This document shows positions 16,861-23,930 of a stretch of DNA of 64,000 bases, piece after piece. The notes under the pieces are model-generated. The model searched no databases and was not told where the DNA came from. It saw nothing but the letters and a program-made list of their open reading frames with translations. The stretch is from Agromyces marinus (GTDB lineage Bacteria > Actinomycetota > Actinomycetes > Actinomycetales > Microbacteriaceae), in contig NZ_CP087879.1 of the NCBI RefSeq assembly GCF_021442325.1, forward strand, positions 2,294,001 through 2,358,000, written 5' to 3'. Positions within the stretch are counted from its first letter, which is position 1. The number at the start of each line of letters is the position of its first letter. The translations under genes were made by a program, and so were the position numbers.

Positions 16861-18365
16861 ACCGGCCCGTCGGGCTCGGGACCGATCCCGGGCCCGTCGG
16901 GCTCTGCGCGCCGTCCGGCGGAACGCTGCCGGAGATCGACGAGGCCCACGGCGAGCGCCACGACCAGCAGTCCGCACACCGCCGCCATGCCGATCGCGTA
17001 CGCGTCGTGGAACACGTCGATCCGGCGCTCGAACGCCTGCTCGCGGTACACGGTCGAGTAGAACAGCGACAGCGCGATCGCCGTGCCGATCGCGGTGCCG
17101 ACGCGCTGTCCGAGTTGGCCGACGGATCCGGCGAGCCCGCCTTCCCGGACCGGGACGTCGGCGAGCGCCAGCACCTGGTTCGGTGCGATCACGAACCCGC
17201 CGCCGGCACCGCCGACGAGCATGACCGCGGCCATGACCCAGGGGGTCAGCTCCGGCGGGGTGGCGACCGCGACGAGCACGAGCAGGCCGAATCCGACGAG
17301 CAGCAGCAGGATGCCGCCGACGACGAGCGGTCGCCCGACACGACCGACGAGCCGCCCGCCGACCCAGGACGTGACCGCGCTCGCGAGCGCGAACCCGATG
17401 GTGACCATGCCCGCGTAGACCGGCTCGAGCCCGAGGCCCTGCTGCAGGAAGAGGGTCGTGAGCAGGAACGACGCCGGCATCGCGGCGAAGTACGCGGCGG
17501 CGAGCAGCGTGCCGTTGCGGAACGACCCGAGCGAGAACAGGGCCAGCGGAACGAGCGGCGCCCTGCCGGATGCCTCGTACCTCCGTTCCCACCACAGGAA
17601 GGCCGCGGCGGCGACGGCGAACGCGATGAGGGTCCACCACCTCGCGGGGTCGTCGTCCGGCGACCCGGTCGTGAGCAGGAACGGCCACATGAGCGCCGCG
17701 ACGGCGACGCCGAAGAGGCTCACGCCGACCGGGTCGAGCGAGATGCGTGCGCGCGGGCCCGGCGGTCGCGGCGGCAGCAGCCGGGCGGCGAACACGATCG
17801 CGACGAGCGCCAGCGGGACGTTCATCCAGAAGATGCCGCGCCATCCGTCCTCAGGGCCGCCGACGGCGATGGCGAGCCCGCCGAGGGTCGGGCCGAACGC
17901 CGTCGCGATGCCGATCGTGGCCCCGAACAGCCCGAAGGCGGCACCGCGCTCCCGCCCCTGGAAGAGCTGCTGCACCATCCCGATGACCTGCGGCATCTGG
18001 ATGCCGGCGGCCACGCCCTGCAGCAGCCGTGCCGCGAGCAGCACCTCCCCGGTGGGCGCGATCGCGCAGGCGAGGCTCGTGGCCGCGAACAGGCCGAGCC
18101 CCACGATGAACATGACCTTGCGGGAGCCCTGGTCGCCGAGCCGACCGGCGGGCACGAGCGTGAGTCCGAAGGCGAGGACGAACCCCGACACGAGCAGGCT
18201 CAGCTGGGTGGGTCCGGCGTCCAGTGCCGACTCGATCGACGGCAGTGCGACGTTGACCTTGGTGAGGTCCATGATCGTCAGCGCCGCGACCCCGACGCAC
18301 ACCCAGTAGGCGCGCCAGCGGTGATCGTGCGCGTCTGGCACGCGAGGCTCGGGCTGTTGCGGCAT
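16851..18365 (-). CDS. MFS transporter, DHA2-type drug:H+ antiporter
   Basis: 504 aa with about 14 hydrophobic segments, the size of DHA2 (EmrB/QacA-like) exporters. NVALPSIESALDAGPTQLSL near residue 45 corresponds to the conserved DHA2 TM1-2 region, and GRLGDQGSRKVMFIVG to the MFS motif A loop. The ATG at 18365 is preferred over an in-frame ATG 20 codons upstream that would overlap pdxH. It starts 10 bp after the pdxH stop, so both are probably co-transcribed. Its C-terminus runs into the 20-bp tandem repeat. Substrate unknown; an efflux role is likely. Confidence 0.88.
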   Translation of the reverse strand: MPQQPEPRVPDAHDHRWRAYWVCVGVAALTIMDLTKVNVALPSIESALDAGPTQLSLLVSGFVLAFGLTLVPAGRLGDQGSRKVMFIVGLGLFAATSLACAIAPTGEVLLAARLLQGVAAGIQMPQVIGMVQQLFQGRERGAAFGLFGATIGIATAFGPTLGGLAIAVGGPEDGWRGIFWMNVPLALVAIVFAARLLPPRPPGPRARISLDPVGVSLFGVAVAALMWPFLLTTGSPDDDPARWWTLIAFAVAAAAFLWWERRYEASGRAPLVPLALFSLGSFRNGTLLAAAYFAAMPASFLLTTLFLQQGLGLEPVYAGMVTIGFALASAVTSWVGGRLVGRVGRPLVVGGILLLLVGFGLLVLVAVATPPELTPWVMAAVMLVGGAGGGFVIAPNQVLALADVPVREGGLAGSVGQLGQRVGTAIGTAIALSLFYSTVYREQAFERRIDVFHDAYAIGMAAVCGLLVVALAVGLVDLRQRSAGRRAEPDGPGIGPEPDGPVPA

Positions 18366-18375
18366 CCGGTTCAGC

Positions 18376-19071
18376 CTAGGGCTGCAATCGCTGGATGCCC
18401 CACGCGCCGACAGCGCCGCCGTCACGGCTGCGCGTGTACACGAGCCGGTCGTGCAGCCGCGACGTGCGCCCCTGCCAGAACTCGACGCGCTCGGGCCCGA
18501 CCCGGTATCCGCCCCAGGTCTCGGGGCGACGCACCTCCCCCGCCTCGGGGTACGCCTGCTCGAGCTCCGCGACCCGCGATTCGAGCTCTGCGCGCGACGC
18601 GATCGGCTGCGACTGCCGGCTCGCGGTCGCGGCGATCCGCGACCCGTACGGGCGGGTCGCCCAGTACGCGTCGGACTCGGCGTCGTCGACCTCGACGGCG
18701 CGGCCGGTGACGATCACCTGGCGGTGGATCGCGTACCAGGGGAACAGCAGCGTCGCCGTCGGGTGCACGGCGAGCGCGACGCCCTTGCGCGAGCGCCGAT
18801 CGGTGTAGAACACGAACCCCCGCTCGTCGAAGCCGCGCAGCAGGACCGTCCGGCTCGACGGCACCCCGTCGCCGTCGACGGTGCCGAGCACCATCGCGTT
18901 CGGCTCGTACACGCCGCGCGCGTCGGCGTCGGCGAGCCATCGGTCGAACTGCGCGAACGGATCGGCCGCGGCATCCGATTCGTTCAGGATCTCGGAGCCG
19001 TAGTCCTTGCGTCGGCTCAACGCGTGACGGGCCCCAGCCCCGCTGCGGTCCGGGTCGATCGCATCGCTCAT
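18376..19071 (-). CDS. pdxH: Pyridoxamine 5'-phosphate oxidase
   Basis: 231 aa. Oxidises pyridoxine or pyridoxamine 5'-phosphate to PLP with FMN and O2. Recognised by SRTVLLRGFDERGFVFYTD, which binds FMN phosphate, and by the family-specific C-terminal VEFWQGRTSRLHDRLVYTR, whose Arg and His contact PLP. Length is normal for PdxH. Start ATG at 19071. The MFS gene follows closely on the same strand. Cytoplasmic homodimer expected. Confidence 0.95.
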   Translation of the reverse strand: MSDAIDPDRSGAGARHALSRRKDYGSEILNESDAAADPFAQFDRWLADADARGVYEPNAMVLGTVDGDGVPSSRTVLLRGFDERGFVFYTDRRSRKGVALAVHPTATLLFPWYAIHRQVIVTGRAVEVDDAESDAYWATRPYGSRIAATASRQSQPIASRAELESRVAELEQAYPEAGEVRRPETWGGYRVGPERVEFWQGRTSRLHDRLVYTRSRDGGAVGAWGIQRLQP

Positions 19072-19205
19072 GGCTCAAGCGTAGGAGGCGCCCGGCGCCC
19101 GGCGCGCTCGAAGCACGGTGCGGCCGCCGAAGCCCTCCCGGCAGTGGTTCGGTCGCCGGGAACGGCTTCCGGGATGCCGGGCTCCGCGCCGGGCTCCGCG
19201 GACGA

Positions 19206-19243
19206 CGAAGCCCCCGGTCTCGGCGAGGAGAACGGGGGCTTCG
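19206..19243 (-). terminator. Terminator hairpin after tRNA-Ala
   Basis: CGAAGCCCCC (19206-19215) pairs perfectly with GGGGGCTTCG (19234-19243) around an 18-nt spacer. It begins 4 nt past the 3' end of the leftward tRNA-Ala, as expected for its terminator. Confidence 0.7.
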
Positions 19244-19247
19244 GCGA

Positions 19248-19323
19248 TGGTGGACCCAGGGGGATTCGAACCCCCGACCTTCTCATTGCGAACGAGACGC
19301 GCTACCAACTGCGCCATGGGCCC
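19248..19323 (-). tRNA. tRNA-Ala(CGC)
   Basis: A full cloverleaf reads on the minus strand: 7-bp acceptor GGGCCCA/TGGGTCC containing the G3:U70 pair that identifies alanine tRNAs, D arm GCGC-AGTTGGTA-GCGC, anticodon loop TTCGCAA (anticodon CGC, codon GCG), T arm GGGGG-TTCGAAT-CCCCC, discriminator A and an encoded CCA end. 76 nt. Confidence 0.95.
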
Positions 19324-19374
19324 GAGCCGTGAACGACTCTATCATCCCGCGGAGCGTGGTCCGGACCGAGCCGA

Positions 19375-20457
19375 TCACACCGCGGTGCGACGACGCCTCA
19401 GCACCTGGTCGAGGTCGCCGATGGCCGACTCCCCCGGGTCGACGATGCCCATCCGCGCATAGGGATTGGCCGCGTCGGACGCAGAAGCGGCCGGGCGCCG
19501 CGCCGCCGCGCCGCCGGCCGCCTGGGTCTGGCCCGGGTCGACGGATGCCGCTGGCGGCCGCAGCACGGGCAGCTGCGGTTCCATCCGCCCCGCGCGCTCG
19601 GCGAGCTCTGCGTCGACGGCCGCGCGTTCGAGACGCTCGGCCTCGGCGATCGAGGCCATGACGCTCGCGGCGATCGTGCCCCGCGAGAGGTGCAGGGGCC
19701 TGGGCAACGGCTGCGGGACCCACCCGGGTTCGGCCTCGACGACGGGCTCGCCGAGGTCGATCGGTTCGAAGGGCTGCGCTGCGGCGGGTTCGGCGACCGG
19801 GCGAGACGCGACCGGCACCGGGCGCCGGCGCGCGAGCACGACGAGCGCGGACACGGCGACCACGCCGCCGGCGGCCCCGGCGAGCACCACCGACGCACCA
19901 CCGCCTGCCGCGACCACCACGATGCCGGTGAGCGCGGTCAGGAGCGAGACGAGCAGGACCAGTGAGGCGAGCGCACGGCGCCGACGCAGCGCCCGGTTCG
20001 CGGCGCGTGCCACGTCGCGGGCGGCATCCGTTCGCGACGACGCGGCGGTGCGCTCGGCGGACGCACGCTCGGCGGCGGCATGCTCGGCCGCGCGGCGCTC
20101 GGCGGCGGCGCGCGCCGTCTGCTCGGCGACCTCGCGCTCCGCGGCCGCGGCCGCCTCTTCAGCGGCGAGTCGCTCGGCGATGGCACGGTTCTCGGCCGCC
20201 TGCGCCTCGAGGCGCGCGGCGAGTTCGTGTTCGTGGAGGATCCGCTCCTGCGCGGCGACCTCGCGAGCGGTCACCCCGGTGCGCACCTCCTCGGGCGCTT
20301 CTGCCGTCTCGGCGAGGATGCGCAGCGTCTGCTGCAGTCGCACCGCGTTGCGCTCGGTGTTCAGGTACTGGCGGCGCCGGAGCCAGCTCGGGAGCAGGTA
20401 CGCGATCCACAGCGTCGCGGCAACCGCCACGAGTACGCCACCGCCGATCGGGTCCAT
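19375..20457 (-). CDS. Membrane protein with Ala/Glu/Arg coiled coil, function unknown
   Basis: 360 aa, not recognised. The first segment GGGVLVAVAATLWIAYLLPSW is a membrane anchor. A long Ala/Glu/Arg-rich stretch (residues ~50-150) with heptad character suggests a cytoplasmic coiled coil. Two further hydrophobic segments (LASLVLLVSLLTALTGIVVV and ASVVLAGAAGGVVAVSALVVL) follow, then a Pro/Ala-rich tail. The ATG at 20457 begins MDPIGGG; a GTG six codons upstream (20475) is also possible. Located between tRNA-Ala and the acetyltransferase gene on the same strand. Possibly an envelope or scaffold protein; no enzyme motif seen. Confidence 0.7.
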   Translation of the reverse strand: MDPIGGGVLVAVAATLWIAYLLPSWLRRRQYLNTERNAVRLQQTLRILAETAEAPEEVRTGVTAREVAAQERILHEHELAARLEAQAAENRAIAERLAAEEAAAAAEREVAEQTARAAAERRAAEHAAAERASAERTAASSRTDAARDVARAANRALRRRRALASLVLLVSLLTALTGIVVVAAGGGASVVLAGAAGGVVAVSALVVLARRRPVPVASRPVAEPAAAQPFEPIDLGEPVVEAEPGWVPQPLPRPLHLSRGTIAASVMASIAEAERLERAAVDAELAERAGRMEPQLPVLRPPAASVDPGQTQAAGGAAARRPAASASDAANPYARMGIVDPGESAIGDLDQVLRRRRTAV

Positions 20458-20509
20458 GGGATTACGGTAGGTCACCCGGAGTCTCGACTCCTATTCGGCT
20501 CGGGGCGTG

Positions 20510-21172
20510 TCAGCGATCCCCCACTCGAAGTGGGGTACGGGCGGCCATCCGGTCGGCCTCGGGGATCGCCGCGGCCGCCGCGGGTGCGCGACCGTCGCGC
20601 CAGCGCCGGAGCACGCCGCCCGAGACCTCCTCCGCGACGAGCGCGAACGCGAAGTGGTCGCGCCAGTCGCCGTCGATGTGGATGAACCGCCGCCGGAGGC
20701 CCTCGTAGCGGAACCCGAGTTTCTCGACGACGCGCAGCGACGGAGCGTTCTCGGGGCGGATGCAGATCTCAACCCGGTGCAACCGGAGCGCGCGGAAGCA
20801 GTGGTCGGTCGCCATGGCGACCCCGGCCGGGGTGATGCCCCGACCGGCGACCTCCTGCGCCACCCAGTACCCGATCGACGCGGAGGCGAGCGATCCGTGC
20901 GTGATCGAGGCGACGTTGAGCTGGCCCACGAGCTCGCCGTCCCACTCCATCACGAACGGCAGCGCGGTGCCCGCCCGCGCGTGGGCGTTCAGGTTCCGGA
21001 TGCTCGCACGCGCGTCGATCGCGGTGCCACCGCCGGGGTAGGTCGCCTCCCACCGGCGGAGCCACGCGCGGTTGTCGAGCAGCACCCGTTCGAGCTGCCG
21101 CGCGTCGCGCACGCGGATGGGGCGGAGCGTGAGCGACCCGTCGACGAGTGTGGGAACGGATGCCGCGGCCAC
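20510..21172 (-). CDS. GNAT-family N-acetyltransferase (RimJ/RimL-like)
   Basis: 220 aa GNAT fold. IGYWVAQEVAGRGITPAGVAMA contains the acetyl-CoA-binding Q/R-x-x-G-x-G/A loop, and IRPENAPSLRVVEKLGFRYEG is the typical C-terminal motif B of the RimJ/L group. The GTG start at 21172 is one base from the galU stop, so it is transcribed with galU. RimJ/L relatives acetylate N-terminal residues of proteins or small amines; the exact target cannot be told. The last ~35 residues are an Ala/Arg-rich extension. Confidence 0.9.
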   Translation of the reverse strand: MAAASVPTLVDGSLTLRPIRVRDARQLERVLLDNRAWLRRWEATYPGGGTAIDARASIRNLNAHARAGTALPFVMEWDGELVGQLNVASITHGSLASASIGYWVAQEVAGRGITPAGVAMATDHCFRALRLHRVEICIRPENAPSLRVVEKLGFRYEGLRRRFIHIDGDWRDHFAFALVAEEVSGGVLRRWRDGRAPAAAAAIPEADRMAARTPLRVGDR

Positions 21173-21173
21173 A

Positions 21174-22073
21174 TCAGTCCCGTTCGATGCCGGCTGCGAA
21201 CTCGACGATCCACGCGCGCAGGTCGGCGCCGAGGTCGTCGCGATCCGAGGCGAGCTGGATGACGGCCTTGATGTAGTCGAGCTTGTCGCCCGTGTCGTAG
21301 CGGCGGCCGCGGAACACGACGCCGTAGACGCCGCCCGTGCCCTCGACGTCGCCCGCCATCTCCATGAGCGCGTCGGTCAGCTGGATCTCGCCGCCCTTGC
21401 CGGGTTCGGTGCGGTGCAGCACCTCGAAGACCTGCGGCTTGATGACGTACCGTCCGATGACGGCGTAGTTCGACGGCGCGACCTCCTTGGCTGGCTTCTC
21501 GACGAGGCCGGTGATCCGCACGACGTCGGGGTCGTCGGTCGGCTCGACCTCGGCGGCGCCGTACAGGTGGATGCTGTCGGGGTCGACCTCGAGCAGCGCG
21601 ACGATGGTCGCGTCGCGCGCGATCTGCTCGTCGAGCATGCGGGTCAGGAGCACGTCCCGGGCGTCGATGATGTCGTCGCCGAGGAGGACGGCGAACGGTT
21701 CGTCGCCGACGTGCATCTCGGCCCGGAGCACGGCGTGGCCGAGGCCCTTCGGGTCGCCCTGGCGGACGTAGTGCATCTGCGCGAGTTCGGTCGACTCGTT
21801 GACCTTCTGCAGCTTCGCCGTGTCGCCCTTGGCCTCGAGGGTGTACTCGAGTTCGGCGACGCGGTCGAAGTGGTTCTCGAGCGCGTTCTTGTTGCGGCCC
21901 GTGATCATGAGCACGTCGGTGAGCCCGGCGTCGACGGCCTCCTCGACGACGTACTGGATGGCCGGCTTGTCGACGACCGGCAGCATCTCCTTCGGCATGG
22001 CCTTGGTCGCGGGCAGGAAGCGGGTTCCCAGGCCGGCAGCGGGGATGACGGCCTTCGTGATCCGTTCAGTCAT
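21174..22073 (-). CDS. galU: UTP-glucose-1-phosphate uridylyltransferase
   Basis: 299 aa. Makes UDP-glucose from UTP and glucose-1-phosphate for wall and storage sugars. The N-terminal PAAGLGTRFLPATKAMPKE is the nucleotidyltransferase signature with catalytic Arg and Lys, followed by LPVVDKPAIQYVVEEA, diagnostic of GalU. VEKP, also conserved, appears near residue 190. The ATG at 22073 is chosen; an in-frame ATG two codons upstream is equally possible. The acetyltransferase follows immediately. Divergent from the formyl-THF cyclo-ligase gene. Confidence 0.95.
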   Translation of the reverse strand: MTERITKAVIPAAGLGTRFLPATKAMPKEMLPVVDKPAIQYVVEEAVDAGLTDVLMITGRNKNALENHFDRVAELEYTLEAKGDTAKLQKVNESTELAQMHYVRQGDPKGLGHAVLRAEMHVGDEPFAVLLGDDIIDARDVLLTRMLDEQIARDATIVALLEVDPDSIHLYGAAEVEPTDDPDVVRITGLVEKPAKEVAPSNYAVIGRYVIKPQVFEVLHRTEPGKGGEIQLTDALMEMAGDVEGTGGVYGVVFRGRRYDTGDKLDYIKAVIQLASDRDDLGADLRAWIVEFAAGIERD

Positions 22074-22134
22074 GCGCATCAGCGTAGTCGTCCGCGCCCC
22101 CACGGGCCCGAGGCATCCGCCTAGGATGGCTGCC

Positions 22135-22713
22135 ATGCCCGACGATCCCACCGTGGTCAAGCGCATCCTCCGTGCCGAGCTCCGCGAGCGGCGCCGGAAC
22201 ATGCCCGCCCACGAACGCGAGCAGGCGACCGAGGGGCTGACGGCGCGACTGCGCGAGCTCGTCGCCGCGGCGGGCGCGCAGTCGATCTCGTGCTACCTCT
22301 CGATGCCCTCCGAGCCCGACACCCGTCCGTTCGTGGACTGGGCTGAGACGGGCGGCATCCGCGTGCTCTTCCCGATCGCCCGTGAGGACGGGCTGCTCGA
22401 CTGGACGGTCGGCGAGGAGGAGTCCGAGGTCACGGGCCTGCACGGCACGCCCGAAGCCGTGGGCGACCTGCTCGGTCCGATGGCGATCAACGACGTAGAC
22501 CTGATCCTCGTGCCGGCGGCCGCGGTGGATGCCACGGGCATGCGCCTCGGCTGGGGTCGCGGCTATTTCGACAGGACCCTCGGGTCGATGGGAGAATGTC
22601 CACCGGTGTACGCGGTGGTCTTCGACGGCGAGTTCGTCGAGGAGGTGCCGCGTGAGGTGCACGACCAACCGGTGAACGGCGTCGTGACCCCCACGCGGAT
22701 CGTGGCGTTCTGA
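22135..22713 (+). CDS. 5-formyltetrahydrofolate cyclo-ligase
   Basis: 192 aa. Converts 5-formyl-THF to 5,10-methenyl-THF using ATP. RAELRERRRNM near the N-terminus gives the basic ATP-phosphate-binding residues, and LGWGRGYFDRTL near residue 145 is the family's G-x-G-x-G-Y-x-D-R signature. Normal length. The ATG at 22135 is preferred over longer upstream frames that overlap galU. Followed 43 bp later by the FmdB zinc-ribbon gene, a common actinobacterial pairing. Confidence 0.93.
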   Translation: MPDDPTVVKRILRAELRERRRNMPAHEREQATEGLTARLRELVAAAGAQSISCYLSMPSEPDTRPFVDWAETGGIRVLFPIAREDGLLDWTVGEEESEVTGLHGTPEAVGDLLGPMAINDVDLILVPAAAVDATGMRLGWGRGYFDRTLGSMGECPPVYAVVFDGEFVEEVPREVHDQPVNGVVTPTRIVAF

Positions 22714-22756
22714 CCCGGTCGGCGGACACCTCCACCTGACATCCCGGAGTCCCACC

Positions 22757-23116
22757 ATGCCCACCTACTCGTATCGCTGCACCGAGTGCGACGACGCCTT
22801 CGACATCCAGCAGGCCTTCACCGACGACGCCCTCACCGAGTGCCCCGCGTGCTCGGGGCGCCTGCGCAAGCTCTACGGCACGGTCGGCGTGACCTTCAAC
22901 GGGTCCGGCTTCTACCGCACCGACTCGCGCGCGGCCGCGAAGGGCGACTCGTCCGGCTCGGGTTCCGGCTCCGGTTCGTCGGAGTCCGGCTCGGGTTCGT
23001 CGGGCTCGGGCTCATCCGGCTCCGGCTCGTCCGGGTCCGGCTCCGGCTCGTCCGGCTCCGGCTCATCCGGCTCCGGCTCGTCCGGCTCGACCTCGAAGAC
23101 CCCGTCGGCAGCGTAG
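22757..23116 (+). CDS. FmdB-family zinc-ribbon protein with Ser-Gly repeat tail
   Basis: 119 aa. The first ~55 residues form the FmdB/CxxC_CxxC_SSSS zinc ribbon: YRCTECDDAF and ECPACSGRL supply two CxxC knuckles, and FNGSGFYRTD closes the domain. The rest (residues ~66-115) is almost pure Ser-Gly with an occasional Glu. The family's tail is often Ser/Gly-rich and this one is long. Role unknown; often called a putative regulatory protein. Located between the formyl-THF cyclo-ligase and mscL genes on the same strand. Confidence 0.88.
   Translation: MPTYSYRCTECDDAFDIQQAFTDDALTECPACSGRLRKLYGTVGVTFNGSGFYRTDSRAAAKGDSSGSGSGSGSSESGSGSSGSGSSGSGSSGSGSGSSGSGSSGSGSSGSTSKTPSAA
22946..23093. repeat. Low-complexity Ser-Gly coding repeat
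   Basis: About 148 bp made of TCCGGCTC / TCGGGCTC hexamer-like units encoding alternating Ser and Gly inside the FmdB gene. The near-identical codons are prone to slippage, so copy number may vary among strains. Confidence 0.85.
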
Positions 23117-23152
23117 ACCGACCCACCGCACACGCACACGAAGGGGGCCCGC

Positions 23153-23617
23153 GTGCTCAAGGGATTCCGGGAGTTCATCCTCAGGGGGAACGTCATCGAC
23201 CTGGCGGTCGCCGTCGTCATCGGCGCGGCGTTCACCGCGGTCGTGAACTCGATCGTCGCGAACGTCTTCAACCCCCTGATCGGTGCACTCTTCCGCGCCG
23301 ACAGCCTCGACACGGCGTTCATCCTCGAGCTGCCGACGACCGAGGGCGGCGTCGCCGAGGTGAAGTTCGGCGCCGTCATCGGCGCCGTCCTCACCTTCCT
23401 CATCGTCGCGGCGGTCGTCTACTTCGTCTTCGTGCTGCCCGTGAACCTCGCCAAGGAGCACGCCGAGGAGCGCAGGAAGGCGGGCGAGCCCGCTCCGGAG
23501 GATCCCGAGACCGAGCTCACGGTGCTCGCCGAGATCCGCGACCTGCTCGCCGCGCAGCGGACCGCGGGAAGCGGCGACGGCGACGGTGACGCCCGCGAGG
23601 CTCGCCGGCCCGAGTAG
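23153..23617 (+). CDS. mscL: Large-conductance mechanosensitive channel
   Basis: 154 aa. Forms the pentameric emergency-release channel opened by membrane tension on hypo-osmotic shock. The N-terminal LKGFREFILRGNVIDLAVAVVIGAAF is the MscL S1/TM1 block (quoted in parts: LKGFREFIL, GNVIDLAVAVVIGAAF), and TM2 is LTFLIVAAVVYFVFVLPVN. The C-terminal helix EDPETELTVLAEIRDLL ends in an acidic Gly/Asp tail. GTG start at 23153 with ribosome-binding site AAGGGGG. Confidence 0.95.
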   Translation: MLKGFREFILRGNVIDLAVAVVIGAAFTAVVNSIVANVFNPLIGALFRADSLDTAFILELPTTEGGVAEVKFGAVIGAVLTFLIVAAVVYFVFVLPVNLAKEHAEERRKAGEPAPEDPETELTVLAEIRDLLAAQRTAGSGDGDGDAREARRPE

Positions 23618-23636
23618 CCGTCGGCGCGGGGCGCGG

Positions 23637-23930
23637 TCACCAGTGCGGCGGCCGCTCCCGCGTGATGCGGTCGTCCTCGGGCGGAGCCTTCGAGGCACCC
23701 CGCTCCCGATCGTCGTGCGCACCCGGCACCGCCGTCTCCGGTTCGGGATCCGTCCCCGGCGCGGGCGTCAGCCGCGCGCGCCGCGCGCCGCGCGCGCGTT
23801 CGACGCGCTGCCTCGGTGCGGGTGTCTCCTCAGAGGCATCCGCCCGCTGCACCTCGGCCGGCCGGTCGGCCCGGCCGTCACCGGCCCCCGCCGGCGGGGC
23901 CCCGGCAGATCCGTCGCGTCGTCCGTTCAC
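23637..23930 (-). CDS. Small hypothetical protein coupled to the helicase-like gene
   Basis: 97 aa frame starting with GTG at 23930, overlapping the helicase-like stop as GTGA. Composition is Ala/Pro/Glu/Arg-rich and disordered up to the acidic/basic ending PEDDRITRERPPHW. A short, apparently ordered C-terminal motif after a disordered region resembles the small partners often found after this large gene in actinobacteria, but that is from memory. The frame stays open far upstream only as a shadow of the big gene. Function unknown. Confidence 0.5.
   Translation of the reverse strand: MNGRRDGSAGAPPAGAGDGRADRPAEVQRADASEETPAPRQRVERARGARRARLTPAPGTDPEPETAVPGAHDDRERGASKAPPEDDRITRERPPHW

Noticed and set aside
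22946..23093. CRISPR-like or minisatellite array
   Set aside because: The repeats are in-frame Ser-Gly codons without spacers.
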